Below, in pieces: positions 46,546 through 56,311 of a stretch of 64,000 nucleotides of DNA. How positions within the stretch are numbered: position 1 is the first letter of the stretch; each line of letters begins with the position of its first letter. The notes under the pieces are model-generated. The model made no database searches, was not told the DNA's origin, and worked only from the letters and a program-made list of their open reading frames with translations. The stretch spans positions 1,426,001-1,490,000 of the forward strand of contig NZ_JAGQFP010000001.1 of the NCBI RefSeq assembly GCF_019090095.1, written 5' to 3'. A program made the translations under genes and the position numbers. The DNA comes from Stutzerimonas stutzeri (GTDB taxonomy: Bacteria; Pseudomonadota; Gammaproteobacteria; Pseudomonadales; Pseudomonadaceae).

Positions 46546-47544
46546 ATGCTCACCGACGCCCTCGCCCACTTCCCTCGCCTTGAACTGATTGCCGCCGCCA
46601 CGCCGCTGGAACACCTACCGCGTCTGTCACGTCACTTGGGTCGAGATATCTGGATCAAGCGCGACGATCTCACGCCGCTAGCCCTTGGCGGCAACAAGGC
46701 GCGCAAGCTCGAGTACCTGGGCGCCGATGCCCTGGCCCAGGGCGCGGATGTGCTGGTCACCGCCGGCGCCATCCAGTCCAACCATGTACGCCAGACCGCA
46801 GCGCTGGCAGCCAGGCTTGGTCTGGGTTGCCTGGCGCTGTTGGAAAATCCGCTGGACACTGCCGAGGGTAATTACCTCACCAACGGCAACCGCCTGCTGC
46901 TCGACCTGTTCGGATGCGACATCGAAATGGCCGCCGACCTGGATAACGCCGACGAGCTGCTACTGGCCGCCGCCGAGCGCCTGCGCAACGCCGGACGCAA
47001 ACCTTACGTGGTGCCCATCGGCGGCTCCAATGCGCTCGGCGCCCTGGGCTATGTGCGCGCCGGCCTGGAGCTGGCCGAGCAAATGCACAGCAGCGGCGAG
47101 GATTTCGCCGCGGTGCTGCTCGCCTCCGGCAGCGCCGGGACCCACAGCGGCCTGGCGCTGGCGCTGGAATCCGCGCGGCCGGACAGCCGAGTGATCGGGG
47201 TCACCGTATCGCGCCCGGATGCGACTCAGCGGCCCAAGGTCGAAGGCCTGCTGCAACGCACCGCCGAGCTGCTCGGCGTCGATGTGCCGGCAGGGCTGCA
47301 CATCGAGCTGTGGGACCAGTATTTCGCCCCGCGCTACGGCGAGCCGAATGCCGGCACCCTGGCCGCAATCCGCCTGCTCGCCGAACAGGAAGGCGTGCTG
47401 CTCGACCCGGTGTACACCGGCAAGGCCTTCGCCGGCTTGCTCGACGGTATTGCCCGCGGCGCCTTCCCCGGCCGGGGTCCGCTGCTGTTCCTGCATACCG
47501 GTGGTGCGCCGGCGCTATTCGCCTATCATCCATGGGCACTCTGA
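46546..47544 (+). CDS. dcyD: D-cysteine desulfhydrase
   Basis: 332 residues, PLP-dependent fold-type II enzyme of the ACC deaminase family, cleaving D-cysteine to pyruvate, H2S and ammonia. Lys of the Schiff base sits in [14 protein letters not shown] (near residue 50). Also seen: [29 protein letters not shown] (phosphate-binding Gly-rich loop later as SGSAGTHSG) and DPVYTGKAF. Placed directly upstream of the cystine transporter genes, as dcyD is in enterobacteria and other pseudomonads, which supports the specific name. Confidence 0.92.
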   Translation: MLTDALAHFPRLELIAAATPLEHLPRLSRHLGRDIWIKRDDLTPLALGGNKARKLEYLGADALAQGADVLVTAGAIQSNHVRQTAALAARLGLGCLALLENPLDTAEGNYLTNGNRLLLDLFGCDIEMAADLDNADELLLAAAERLRNAGRKPYVVPIGGSNALGALGYVRAGLELAEQMHSSGEDFAAVLLASGSAGTHSGLALALESARPDSRVIGVTVSRPDATQRPKVEGLLQRTAELLGVDVPAGLHIELWDQYFAPRYGEPNAGTLAAIRLLAEQEGVLLDPVYTGKAFAGLLDGIARGAFPGRGPLLFLHTGGAPALFAYHPWAL

Positions 47545-47653
47545 ACGCACGCCATATTTCTTTAACTAAGGTAAAGATAATTTCTAATTATTTTATTGAA
47601 TAAAGATCAACCCTTAGAGTTGACCGACTTCCCCGCCCACCTAGAGGCCTTCC

Positions 47654-48451
47654 ATGAAATTCATCACTCTGCGTCGTCGTTTCCTGCTCGGCACCCTGAG
47701 TCTGCTGCTCGGTGCCAGCCTGTTCACGCCGGTGTTCGCCGCCGATCTGCTGGATGAGATCAAGGCCAACGGCACCCTCAAGGTCGGCCTGGAAGGCACC
47801 TACCCACCCTTCAACTATCAGGACGAAAGCGGTCAGTTGACCGGCTTCGAAGTCGACCTCGCCAACGCCCTGGCCAAGGAGTTGGGGGTCAAGGCCGAGT
47901 TCCAGCCGACCAAGTGGGACGGCATCCTCGCCGCCTTGGAATCCAAGCGTCTGGATGTGGTAATCAACCAGGTGACCATCTCCGAGGAACGCAAGCAGAA
48001 GTACGATTTCTCTACGCCCTACACCGTCTCCGGCATCCAGGCACTCACCCGCAAGGCCGATGCGGACAGCATCAAGAGTTCGGCTGACCTGGCCGGCAAG
48101 AAGGTCGGCGTCGGCCTCGGCACCAACTACGAGCAGTGGCTCAAGGAGAACGTGCCACAGGCGGATATCCGCACCTACGACGACGACCCGACCAAGTTCC
48201 AGGACCTCAACGTCGGCCGCATCGACGTGATTCTGGTCGACCGTCTGGCCGCCTTCGAGATGGTCGAGAAAACCGGCAATCGCCTGGCCGTGGCCGGTGA
48301 CGCCTTCTCTCGCCAGGAGTCCGGCATCGCCCTGCGCAAGGGCAACCCGCAGCTGCTCGCCGCCATCGACGAGGCCATTGCCAAGCTGCGCGCCGACGGC
48401 ACGCTGAAACAGCTTTCCGAGAAATGGTTCGGGGCTGACGTCACGCAATGA
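47654..48451 (+). CDS. tcyJ: Cystine ABC transporter, periplasmic binding protein
   Basis: 265 residues. Signal peptide MKFITLRRRFLLGTLSLLLGASLFTPVFA, then the family-3 solute-binding fold: LKVGLEGTYPPFNYQDESGQLTGFEVDLANALAKELGV, WDGILAALESKRLDVVINQVTISEERKQKYDFSTPY, KKVGVGLGTNYEQWL. Matches FliY/TcyJ of E. coli type. ATGA overlap with the permease gene (48448). The AT-rich leader at 47560-47610 likely carries the promoter; sulfur-starvation control would be expected. Confidence 0.93.
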   Translation: MKFITLRRRFLLGTLSLLLGASLFTPVFAADLLDEIKANGTLKVGLEGTYPPFNYQDESGQLTGFEVDLANALAKELGVKAEFQPTKWDGILAALESKRLDVVINQVTISEERKQKYDFSTPYTVSGIQALTRKADADSIKSSADLAGKKVGVGLGTNYEQWLKENVPQADIRTYDDDPTKFQDLNVGRIDVILVDRLAAFEMVEKTGNRLAVAGDAFSRQESGIALRKGNPQLLAAIDEAIAKLRADGTLKQLSEKWFGADVTQ

Positions 48452-49116
48452 TCGACAGCAGCCTGCAGCTGGTGCTGCACTCACTGCCCTTCCTGCTCAA
48501 GGGCGCGTGGTGGACCGTGGTGCTGAGCCTGGGCGGCATGTTCTTCGGCCTGCTGCTGGGCTTCGGCCTGGCCCTGCTGCGGCTGTACGGCTACTGGCCG
48601 TTGCAGTGGCTGGCGCGGATCTACGTGTCGTTCTTTCGCGGCACGCCGCTGCTGGTGCAGCTGTTCATGATCTATTACGGCCTGCCGCAACTGGGCATTC
48701 AGCTCGATCCGCTGCCGGCCGCGCTGATCGGCTTCTCGTTGAACATGGCGGCCTACACCGCCGAGATCCTGCGCGCGGCTATCGCGTCCATCGACCGTGG
48801 CCAGTGGGAAGCGGCCGCCAGTATCGGCATGAGCCGCGCGCAGACGCTGTATCGGGCCATCCTGCCGCAGGCCGCACGCACCGCCCTGCCGCCGCTGGGC
48901 AACAGCTTCATCTCGCTGGTCAAGGACACCGCCCTGGCCGCCACCATCCAGGTGCCCGAGCTGTTCCGCCAGGCGCAGCTGATCACCGCACGCACCTTCG
49001 AGATATTCACCATGTACCTGGCCGCCGCGCTGATCTACTGGTTGCTCGCCAGCGTGCTGGCGTACTTCCAGGGTCGCCTGGAAGACCGGGTCAACCGCCA
49101 CGAGCAGGACGCCTGA
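48448..49116 (+). CDS. tcyL: Cystine ABC transporter, permease
   Basis: 222 residues with five helices and the HisM/ArtQ-type EAA loop GQWEAAASIGMSRAQTLYRAILPQAARTALPPLGNSFISLVKDTAL. Starts with the ATGA overlap on tcyJ and overlaps tcyN by TGATG, so the three products are translationally coupled. Homodimeric inner-membrane channel of the cystine importer. Confidence 0.93.
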   Translation: MIDSSLQLVLHSLPFLLKGAWWTVVLSLGGMFFGLLLGFGLALLRLYGYWPLQWLARIYVSFFRGTPLLVQLFMIYYGLPQLGIQLDPLPAALIGFSLNMAAYTAEILRAAIASIDRGQWEAAASIGMSRAQTLYRAILPQAARTALPPLGNSFISLVKDTALAATIQVPELFRQAQLITARTFEIFTMYLAAALIYWLLASVLAYFQGRLEDRVNRHEQDA

Positions 49117-49874
49117 TGATTTCCGTGCGCAACCTGAAAAAGTCCTTCAAGGGCCAGGAGGTGCTCAAGGGCATCGACCTCGACATAGCCTCCGGCGAAG
49201 TGCTGGCGATCATCGGCCCCAGCGGTTCGGGCAAGACCACCCTGCTGCGCTGTCTCAACCTGCTGGAACAACCCAGCGGCGGGCAGATCAGCGTCGGTGA
49301 GATTCACATCGATGCCGATAAACCGCTCAAGGCGCAGCAAGGACTGATCCGCCAGCTGCGCCAGCACGTCGGTTTCGTGTTCCAGAACTTCAACCTGTTT
49401 CCCCACCGCACCGCCCTCGAGAACGTCATCGAGGGCCCCGTGCAGGTGAAGAAAGAGCCGCGCAGCCAGGCCGTTGAGCGCGGCCGCGATTTGCTGGCTA
49501 AGGTCGGCCTGGTTGGCAAGGAAGACGCCTACCCCAAGCGCCTCTCCGGCGGTCAACAACAGCGCGTGGCGATTGCCCGCGCGCTGGCCATGCAGCCGGA
49601 CGTGATCCTGTTCGACGAACCAACCTCGGCGCTCGATCCGGAACTGGTCGGCGAAGTGCTCACCACGATTCGCGGCCTGGCCGAGGAAAAGCGCACCATG
49701 GTCATCGTCACCCACGAGATGAGCTTCGCCCGCGACGTGGCAGACAGGGCGATCTTCATCGACGACGGGGTGATCGTCGAACAAGGCGACGCCAGGCAGC
49801 TGTTCGGCGCACCGCAGCACGAGCGCACACGGCAGTTCCTCAGCAAGTTCATCGGCGACCATCCAGCGCGCTGA
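49116..49874 (+). CDS. tcyN: Cystine ABC transporter, ATPase
   Basis: 252 residues. Walker A GPSGSGKTT, Q-loop VFQNFNLFPHRTALENVI, signature LSGGQQQRVAIARAL, Walker B VILFDEPTSALD and switch His in VIVTHEMSFARDVADR. Polar amino acid importer class. Starts at ATG 49116 on the stop of tcyL. A strong palindromic terminator follows at 49957. Confidence 0.95.
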   Translation: MISVRNLKKSFKGQEVLKGIDLDIASGEVLAIIGPSGSGKTTLLRCLNLLEQPSGGQISVGEIHIDADKPLKAQQGLIRQLRQHVGFVFQNFNLFPHRTALENVIEGPVQVKKEPRSQAVERGRDLLAKVGLVGKEDAYPKRLSGGQQQRVAIARALAMQPDVILFDEPTSALDPELVGEVLTTIRGLAEEKRTMVIVTHEMSFARDVADRAIFIDDGVIVEQGDARQLFGAPQHERTRQFLSKFIGDHPAR

Positions 49875-49956
49875 GCCGACCGCACCGTACGCGTTGTAAA
49901 AATGTCGCGGCGCTGTTCGATAGCGATCGTTACTTCGAAGCCAGGCTCTCTCGGGG

Positions 49957-49990
49957 ATGAACAAGGGCAGCTATAGCTGCCCTTGTTCAT
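49957..49990. terminator. Perfect 34-bp palindrome, bidirectional terminator
   Basis: Arm ATGAACAAGGGCAGCTA followed directly by its exact reverse complement. It lies between the convergent tcyN and TRAP genes. A loop of TATA and a GC-rich stem fit a terminator for both strands. Confidence 0.75.
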
Positions 49991-50051
49991 TTGCGGCGCG
50001 ACTCGATATTTCAGCAGGCCAGGTAGCGCAAACGCAGGCCACGCCCCCTCG

Positions 50052-51356
50052 TCATCCGCTCAGCACCTCTGGCAGCCACAGCGCGATTTGCGGCCAGCCG
50101 GTGATCAGCGCGGCGGCCAGGCACATCAGCAGGAAGAATGGCAGCGCCGCCATCGCCACGCGGCCTATCGGCTCGCCGGACAGCGACTGGATGACGAACA
50201 GGTTGAAGCCCACCGGCGGGGTTATCTGCCCGAGTTCAACCATGATCACCAGGAACACGCCGAACCAGATCGGATCGTAGCCGGCGGCTACGATCACCGG
50301 CAGGGTGATCGGCAAGCTCATGACGGTCAGCGAAATGCCGTCGAGGAACATCCCCAGCAGGACATAGAACAGCGCGATGGCCAGCAGGAGCAGCACCGGC
50401 GATAGCTGTTGGGCGGCGATCCAGGCTGCCAGCTCGCGGGGCAAATGCAGGTAAGCCATGGCCGCCGACAGCATCGCCGCCGCCACCAGCAGGCTACAGA
50501 CCATGGCGGAGGTCAGCAGCGTACCTTTGAGCGCATCGAGGATCAGCGCGACGCTCAATTGCCGCTCGGCCGCCAGCAGCACCAGCGAAGCCGTGACGCC
50601 GATGGCGGCCGACTCCGACGGGGTCGCGATGCCGCTGTAGATGGCCCCGATGACCAGGCCGATCAGCAGCAGGATCGGCATCAGCAGGCCCAGCGCGGAG
50701 AGCAGACTGGTGTCGCCGCGAGGTTCGCGAGGCGCAACCTTGGCGTTGGCAACGGAGCGGATGATGATGAATGCCGAAAACAGCGCCGCCATCATCAGGC
50801 CGGGCAGCAGGCCCGCCATGAACAGCTTGATGATGGACACCTCGGCCTGCACGCCATAGACGATCATGATGATCGACGGCGGAATCAGCAGCCCGAGACT
50901 GCCCGCGCCGGCCAGCGAGCCGAGCGACAGGTCGCGGTTGTAGCCGCGGTTCGCCAGCTCACGGGTGGTGATCTTGCCCACCGTGGCGGTGGTTGCCGCA
51001 CTGGAGCCACATACCGAAGCGAACAGCGTCGAGCCGAACACATTGGTGTGCAACAGCCCGCCCGGCAGGTAACGCGTCAGGGGTGCCAGGCCGCGGAACA
51101 AACGCTCCGAAATGTCCGAGCGGAAGATCAGCTCGCCCATGAGGATAAACAAGGGAATCGCCGCGAGTTCCCAGCTATTACTGGCGCGAAAGAGGATTTT
51201 CGACATCATCAGGCCAATGCGTTCGAACCAGAAGCCGCCGAAGCCCCACAGTGAAAGAATGGCCGCCAGGGCCAGCGCGGCGAATACCCAGACGCCGAGC
51301 GCCAGGGTGGTGAGCAGGATCGCGACGACGCCCAGCGCGACTACGATCATCTCCAT
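50052..51356 (-). CDS. TRAP transporter large permease (DctM type)
   Basis: 434 residues, about twelve helices. Characteristic DctM segments: IPLFILMGELIFRSDISERLFRGLAPLTRYLPGGLLHTNVFGSTLFASVCGSSAATTATVGKI, LLIPPSIIMIVYGVQAEVSIIKLFMAGLLPG, and ELGQITPPVGFNLFVIQSLSG near the end. Na+-driven uptake of an organic acid with the small subunit and binding protein encoded just upstream (9-bp gap). Substrate not readable. Confidence 0.94.
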   Translation of the reverse strand: MEMIVVALGVVAILLTTLALGVWVFAALALAAILSLWGFGGFWFERIGLMMSKILFRASNSWELAAIPLFILMGELIFRSDISERLFRGLAPLTRYLPGGLLHTNVFGSTLFASVCGSSAATTATVGKITTRELANRGYNRDLSLGSLAGAGSLGLLIPPSIIMIVYGVQAEVSIIKLFMAGLLPGLMMAALFSAFIIIRSVANAKVAPREPRGDTSLLSALGLLMPILLLIGLVIGAIYSGIATPSESAAIGVTASLVLLAAERQLSVALILDALKGTLLTSAMVCSLLVAAAMLSAAMAYLHLPRELAAWIAAQQLSPVLLLLAIALFYVLLGMFLDGISLTVMSLPITLPVIVAAGYDPIWFGVFLVIMVELGQITPPVGFNLFVIQSLSGEPIGRVAMAALPFFLLMCLAAALITGWPQIALWLPEVLSG

Positions 51357-51365
51357 GCTTGCTCC

Positions 51366-51863
51366 TTAGGCGCGATAGTCGCCGCGCTGTTGCAGTATCA
51401 CCAGTGCGCGCACCAACAACGTCAGGCAGAGCATGCAAAGGCCGACCAGCACGGCCGATTCGGGAATCCACAGCGGCGTCTGCGCCATGGTGTCGCTGAT
51501 CAGATTGCGCTGATAGCTGCGCTGCACGCCCTTGAACCAGATGGCCGCCACCAGCCCGAACGCCGCCAGCGTGGCCAGCGTGGCGGCCAGCTCCAGCGGC
51601 CAGCGCCAACGCGGCGCCAGGCGCTCAAGCAGAATCGACACGCGGATCAGCCCGCCCTGTTCCAGCGCGTACGGCAGGCTGAGAAAGATCATCGCGGCCA
51701 CGGCGTAGCCGATGAATTCATCCAGCACGTAGGTGGACTGGCTGAACAGGCGCAACACCACCTCGGCGAGGATATGGCCCAGCATGTAGACGATGATCAG
51801 CATGCTGATGCCCGCGCCGAGACGGTTGAGCCCGCCCGACAGGCGCGCCAGGATTCGGATCAC
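51366..51863 (-). CDS. TRAP transporter small permease (DctQ type)
   Basis: 165 residues, four helices; the DctQ pattern LDEFIGYAVAAMIFLSLPYALEQGGLIRVSILLERL is clear. Overlaps the binding-protein stop by ATGA. Forms the membrane complex with the large permease. Confidence 0.92.
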   Translation of the reverse strand: MIRILARLSGGLNRLGAGISMLIIVYMLGHILAEVVLRLFSQSTYVLDEFIGYAVAAMIFLSLPYALEQGGLIRVSILLERLAPRWRWPLELAATLATLAAFGLVAAIWFKGVQRSYQRNLISDTMAQTPLWIPESAVLVGLCMLCLTLLVRALVILQQRGDYRA

Positions 51864-52873
51864 TGCTTGGCCTTCCAGGCCTCGAAGGCGGACATCACCT
51901 GCTGGCCTCGCTCACCGGTGTCCTCCAGCCACTCGGCGACCGCCGGCTTGGCGGCGTTGCCGAGGAACGCGCGGAAGTCGTCCGGGATCGGATCGTGGAT
52001 CGCCACCTTGTGCTCGGCGAGCGTCTCGTAGTTGGCCGCGACACGGCTACGCACCGCCTCCCAGTTGCGCGCCTCAGTGCGTTTGGCCGCCTCGAGGATC
52101 GCCGCCTGCGCCTTCTCGGACAGCTCGTCGAAGGCGTCCTTGTTCATGTGCACCATGTTCAGCGGCACGGCGTACTGCACGCCGCTGAAGTCGCTCTGCT
52201 GCTCCCAGAAGCTGGCAGCCGCACCGAGGTCGGCCGAGGTCAACACCGCTTCGATGCCGCCGGTGGCCAGCTGCGGAACGACATCGCCCCAGGCCAGGCT
52301 GATGGACGCGGCGCCCGCCTCCTTGAAGACCTGCGTGCCAGTGCGGTCGAAGGTGCGGATTTTCAGGTTCTTCAGGCTCTCGGCAGAGACGACGGGCTTC
52401 TTGGCCCAGATGCCGGTAGGCGGCCACGGCGAGGAATAGAGCAGGATCTGATCGTTCTTGGCGAAGACCTTTTCATATTCCGGACGCGCGATGTCGTAGA
52501 GGGCCTTGGCCTCGTCGATGTTGTCGACGATGAACGGCAGTGACGACAGCAGCAGGATCGGGTCCACCCCACCGAAGAACGCCGCCAGCGTATCGGCGAT
52601 CTGAACCGCATTGTCCGCCACGGCGTAGAAGTGATCGGGTGATTTGTAGCCCAGGCTGCCACCCATGTGCAGCGTGATGTCCACATCGTCGCCTGCCAGT
52701 TCCTCGACCTGCTGGATGAAGAAGCTGTCGCCTTCGACGTGAATGGAGCCGGCGTTGTACTCACTGGAAAAATCCAGCCTCGGCGCCGCCGTTGCGGTGT
52801 TCAGGCCGAGCCCCAGGCAAACCGCCAGAGCCAATGTCTTCCATGTACAAGCACGCGTCGCAATCGTAGTCAC
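51860..52873 (-). CDS. TRAP transporter substrate-binding protein (DctP type)
   Basis: 337 residues if started at GTG 52873, which has GAGGA 8 bp upstream; an upstream TTG at 52897 lacks a ribosome site. Signal peptide around LALAVCLGLGLNTATA. Fold landmarks: MGGSLGYKSPDHFYAVADNAVQIADT, LPFIVDNIDEAKALYDIARP, LKNLKIRTFDRTGTQVFKEAGAASISLAWGDVVPQLATGGIEAVLTSADLG (the conserved Arg and WGDV-type loop), VPLNMVHMNKDAFDEL. Promoter should lie in 52874-53303. Confidence 0.9.
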   Translation of the reverse strand: MTTIATRACTWKTLALAVCLGLGLNTATAAPRLDFSSEYNAGSIHVEGDSFFIQQVEELAGDDVDITLHMGGSLGYKSPDHFYAVADNAVQIADTLAAFFGGVDPILLLSSLPFIVDNIDEAKALYDIARPEYEKVFAKNDQILLYSSPWPPTGIWAKKPVVSAESLKNLKIRTFDRTGTQVFKEAGAASISLAWGDVVPQLATGGIEAVLTSADLGAAASFWEQQSDFSGVQYAVPLNMVHMNKDAFDELSEKAQAAILEAAKRTEARNWEAVRSRVAANYETLAEHKVAIHDPIPDDFRAFLGNAAKPAVAEWLEDTGERGQQVMSAFEAWKAKQ

Positions 52874-53303
52874 GTTGGTGTCCTCGGTGGCTGGCAATGT
52901 CGCTTCGCGATCCGGGCGTTGCGTAACCTGCGGCCAGACTCGCCCGCCTTGACGGAGCCGGATGCGAAAAGCGCTTCGATTGAGCTTACGGGCTATCTAG
53001 CGGCGCCATTAGCCGGAAAAGCGACGGCCAATTGCCAGTGAGCGTCGCGTTTGGCGGTAGGCAAGATGGCCGCAACGGCTAGCTCGGCAAGGAGATGCGG
53101 TTTCAGGTGCGAGGCGGTAGTTTTGAGCGGCTGCCCAAACGGCCGGCTGTCCATAACGCGCCGACTCATTTCTCTAGCGGGGAAACACCGTTCTGATAAC
53201 AGCGCTAAATGTCCGCAAGGCAAGCCATGATGACAACACTCGGTCCGGGGTTCGGGCGCGAGCCGCAGCCCACTTCTTTACTGCCTTCAGTCATTACTGA
53301 CAG
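52874..53303. other. Intergenic region between TRAP and TetR genes
   Basis: 430 bp without a supported gene. Holds the promoter of the minus-strand TRAP operon. A small dyad GTCA-TTAC-TGAC is at 53290-53301, just past the TetR stop. Confidence 0.45.
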
Positions 53304-53939
53304 CTATCCGGCCGAGCCGCTCGGGCCTTCCAGCGTGCGCAGACATAGCTGCTCCATGCAGCCAGCCCAGTCCTCCATACGCGCTGGCTCAAGTTGCACC
53401 AGCATGGCGTAGCGGCGCCCACCCCAGACTGATAGGTGCAGCGCCTCCAGGGTTGCGGCGTCCGGCTTTACCGGGAGGTCGGTCGCCGCGTCGATCACTC
53501 GCTGCCAGGCGCCCAACAGGTCCTCGTATACCCGGCGCTGGTGCTTGGGCTCGGCAACCAGTGTTTCCAGTTCGAGCATGTCCGGGTGAAACCAGGGCAG
53601 ATGGGAATCAACGCCAGCAAGCGTTCGCACCATGCGCTGGACGCGCAGGGTCCAGGCAATCGCAGTCGGCTTAACTGCCTGTTCGTCGATCGCCTCCAGC
53701 AATTGCTCGATGCAATAGCGCACGTATCCCGAATGCAGCGCTTGCTTGCTGGGGAAGTAGTCATAAAGGGTGCCGATGGCCACGCCAGCTTCCAGTGCAA
53801 CGGCGCGGGTGGTCAGGCGAGACCAGCCATCTCGCTGCCAGATCCGAACATAACTGTCGTAAATCGCCTGCACCGTAAACTTGGCGCGCGCTTGAGTAGG
53901 CCGCTTGAGCGGCTTGGCGCTCGGCAATGGTTTGCTCAT
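53304..53939 (-). CDS. TetR-family regulator
   Basis: 211 residues from ATG 53939; a much longer minus-strand open frame continues over the neighbouring gene and is not coding. HTH at ~20-70: ARAKFTVQAIYDSYVRIWQRDGWSRLTTRAVALEAGVAIGTLYDYFPSKQALHSGYV. The C-terminal ligand/dimer domain is typical in length. Divergent from the DUF2855 gene, 72 bp apart, with a dyad at 53975, so repression of that gene is likely. Confidence 0.92.
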   Translation of the reverse strand: MSKPLPSAKPLKRPTQARAKFTVQAIYDSYVRIWQRDGWSRLTTRAVALEAGVAIGTLYDYFPSKQALHSGYVRYCIEQLLEAIDEQAVKPTAIAWTLRVQRMVRTLAGVDSHLPWFHPDMLELETLVAEPKHQRRVYEDLLGAWQRVIDAATDLPVKPDAATLEALHLSVWGGRRYAMLVQLEPARMEDWAGCMEQLCLRTLEGPSGSAG

Positions 53940-53974
53940 GAAATCCGAACCCGGCGGCAAAACGGAAAGGCTAG

Positions 53975-53991
53975 AGTCGGTGTACTCGACT
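53975..53991. promoter_or_regulatory. Candidate TetR operator
   Basis: AGTCG-N7-CGACT inverted repeat in the middle of the 72-bp divergent region between the TetR and DUF2855 genes. Confidence 0.4.
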
Positions 53992-54011
53992 ACCAAGCAA
54001 AGGTGCCATTG

Positions 54012-55115
54012 ATGAGCCTCATCCGCCAGTTGCAAAACAACAAGAAAGACATGGAACAGACCCGCATTCAGACCCAGCCGATGCCTGAGCTGAAGCCCGG
54101 CGAAGTCCTGCTGCGGATCAGCCGCCTGGCCCTGACCACGAACAACGTCACCTACGCAGCGTTCGGCGAAACCCCTCACCTGCGCTACTGGGACTTCTTC
54201 CCGACCGGCGACGCCGACTGGTTTCACATGCCCGCGTGGGGATTCGCGGAGATCGTTGAAAGCAACGTCGAGGGCCTGGCGAAGAGCGAGCGCTTCTATG
54301 GCTTCTGGCCGATCGCCAGCCACATTGTCATGCAGCCGGTGCGCGTGTCCGAACGCGGTTTCTACGACGGTGCGGAGCATCGACTGGAGCTGACATCGGC
54401 TTATAACCAGTACCAACGCATCAGCACCGATGCGGCCTATCGAGCCGAGAATGAGAACTACCAGATGCTGCTGCGTCCGTTGTTCATCACCTCGTTCATG
54501 CTGGCGGACTTTCTGGAGGACAACGCCTTCTTCGGTGCGCGGCAGATTGTGATGTCCAGCGCATCGAGCAAGACGGCGTACGGCACGGCGTTCTGCCTGC
54601 AAGACAACCCGCCCGTGCAGGTGCTCGGCCTGACCTCCTCCGGTAATACCGACTTCGTACAAACCCTCGGCTGCTATCGCCAAGCGCTCAGCTACGACCA
54701 ACTCAGCTCGCTTGACCCGAGCGTACCGACGCTCTACGTGGACTTCTCAGGCAGCGCCACACTTCGACAGCAGGTCCACGCGCATTTCAAGGCTTCCCTG
54801 GTCTATGACTGTTATGCCGGATCGGCACAGAACCAGGACTATGCAGAACCCGACCAGGCACTAAGTGGTCCTCAGCCACAGCCCTATTTTGCGCCTTATC
54901 AGATCAAGAAACGCAACGCCGACTGGGGCGCAGCCGAGGTAACCCGCCGCTTCAACGAGGCGCAGCTCGCGTTTATCGCTCGGGTAAGCGATGCGCAGCA
55001 GCCCTGGATGCAAGTCAACGAGCACGCCGGTCTGGAAGCGGCACAATCGCTGGCCGAGTCGCTGATCAAAGGCAACATCAATCCGCTTGAAGGCCACGCC
55101 GTGGTACTCGACTAG
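54012..55115 (+). CDS. DUF2855 family protein
   Basis: 367 residues from ATG 54012 (MSLIRQLQNNKKDMEQTRI). Matches DUF2855 along its length: ELKPGEVLLRISRLALTTNNVTYAAFGETPHLRYWDFFPTGDADWFHMPAWGFAEIVES, IVMSSASSKTAYGTAFCL, VLGLTSSGNTDFVQTLGCY. The layout is that of a medium-chain dehydrogenase relative with a GroES-like start and a nucleotide-binding part, but catalytic function is unassigned. Divergent from its likely TetR repressor. Confidence 0.88.
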   Translation: MSLIRQLQNNKKDMEQTRIQTQPMPELKPGEVLLRISRLALTTNNVTYAAFGETPHLRYWDFFPTGDADWFHMPAWGFAEIVESNVEGLAKSERFYGFWPIASHIVMQPVRVSERGFYDGAEHRLELTSAYNQYQRISTDAAYRAENENYQMLLRPLFITSFMLADFLEDNAFFGARQIVMSSASSKTAYGTAFCLQDNPPVQVLGLTSSGNTDFVQTLGCYRQALSYDQLSSLDPSVPTLYVDFSGSATLRQQVHAHFKASLVYDCYAGSAQNQDYAEPDQALSGPQPQPYFAPYQIKKRNADWGAAEVTRRFNEAQLAFIARVSDAQQPWMQVNEHAGLEAAQSLAESLIKGNINPLEGHAVVLD

Positions 55116-55263
55116 CGACGCCTCGCTGCCGTAACCGTCACGCCAGCCGCACGCAACACGCCGGTGCGGCTGGCGCACAGCTTTGATTGCCCGACGGCCG
55201 CCAGCACACCACTGGCGGATCTGGCTATGGCTTGCCCCCGCCCCAGAGTGGTGGGGGCCCTCC

Positions 55264-56232
55264 TCAGGGCGTGGCACCCTTCCCTTCATCAGAAGACGCA
55301 TCGCGCTGCGCATCGACCTTTTCCGCTACCCGGTCAATCGCCTCGAGGATCGCATCCGGCCGCGTGTGGTGCAGCATATGACCCTGGCCGTCGATGATAC
55401 GTAGCTCGGTGTGGGGCACCTCGGCATGCAAGCGCACCGAATGGGCTTCGGTGTTTACCAGCCGATCTCCGCGCCCGGCGATGATCAGCGTCGGCGCCGC
55501 CAGCTGCCCATAACGCTTGCCCAGTGCCTCGGCCGATGCGTTGGTCAGTGCCAGTTCCGCCAGGCTCGCCTGAAGCTGCGAGGGGCGCAGCGCCCGCCAG
55601 ATCGGAAAGTTTCGGAACTGCTCTGGCACCGGGGCCGGAGCGAATACTCGCCGGAGGAGAACCGGCCACAGGGCTCGGCCTACCAGCGGCGAAACGCCGT
55701 AGCGCAGCACGTTGCCAATGACAGGAATTGACGGGGGCAACGCCAGCGGAACACTCGGATAGTAGTAACCGGACTCCAGCACCAACCCGGCTATGGCCTC
55801 GGGGAAATCCAGCGCAAGGGCAACGGCCACCATGGCGCCCCAGGAATGCCCAAGCACTAGCGGCCGCTCGGCCCCGACTGCCGCAAAGGCCTGACTGAAA
55901 AGACGGGCCTGTTCGGTCGCCGTCCAGCATCGGTCTTCTGGTCGCTCGCTGTAACCGTAGCCCGGGCGGTCGAACACGATGACCCGATACCGCGTTGCCG
56001 CCATGTCCACCAGGCCACTGAGCTCGAAATCGGCGGCCATGGAGCTGTTGCCGTGCAACATCACCAGCGGCCGGCCCTGCCCTTTCTCGATGTAGTGCAG
56101 CCGCACGACGTCCACTTCCACGAAGCGGCCTGTCGGCGGATGATCTTCCTCGCTCTTGCGGCTGCGATGGTCGATATAGACGGCTGACGCCGCCAGGGCG
56201 AGTGCACTACGGATCAGCAAGGGCAGTGACAT
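55264..56232 (-). CDS. Alpha/beta hydrolase
   Basis: 322 residues from ATG 56232 behind GGAGA; a 19-codon extension is unsupported. N-terminal hydrophobic anchor (LPLLIRSALALAASAVYI). Fold motifs: LVMLHGNSSMAADF (oxyanion HGN), VIVFDRPGYGYSERP, nucleophile elbow VLGHSWGAMVA (GxSxG, Ser), acid in IIAGRGDRLVN, and His in IIDGQGHMLHHTRP. Possibly a membrane-attached lipase or esterase; substrate unknown. Confidence 0.9.
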   Translation of the reverse strand: MSLPLLIRSALALAASAVYIDHRSRKSEEDHPPTGRFVEVDVVRLHYIEKGQGRPLVMLHGNSSMAADFELSGLVDMAATRYRVIVFDRPGYGYSERPEDRCWTATEQARLFSQAFAAVGAERPLVLGHSWGAMVAVALALDFPEAIAGLVLESGYYYPSVPLALPPSIPVIGNVLRYGVSPLVGRALWPVLLRRVFAPAPVPEQFRNFPIWRALRPSQLQASLAELALTNASAEALGKRYGQLAAPTLIIAGRGDRLVNTEAHSVRLHAEVPHTELRIIDGQGHMLHHTRPDAILEAIDRVAEKVDAQRDASSDEGKGATP

Positions 56233-56311
56233 GAATTGTCTCCGGGTTGTCGTTCTCCTTGAGAGCAGATCGGGCCTCAGCTGTTCCAAGCCGGTGCAGC
56301 TTTACCGAGGC

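Noticed and set aside
53436..54011. N-terminal extension of the DUF2855 frame across the TetR gene
   Set aside because: Family similarity begins at ATG 54012; the extension is antisense to a clear TetR regulator.
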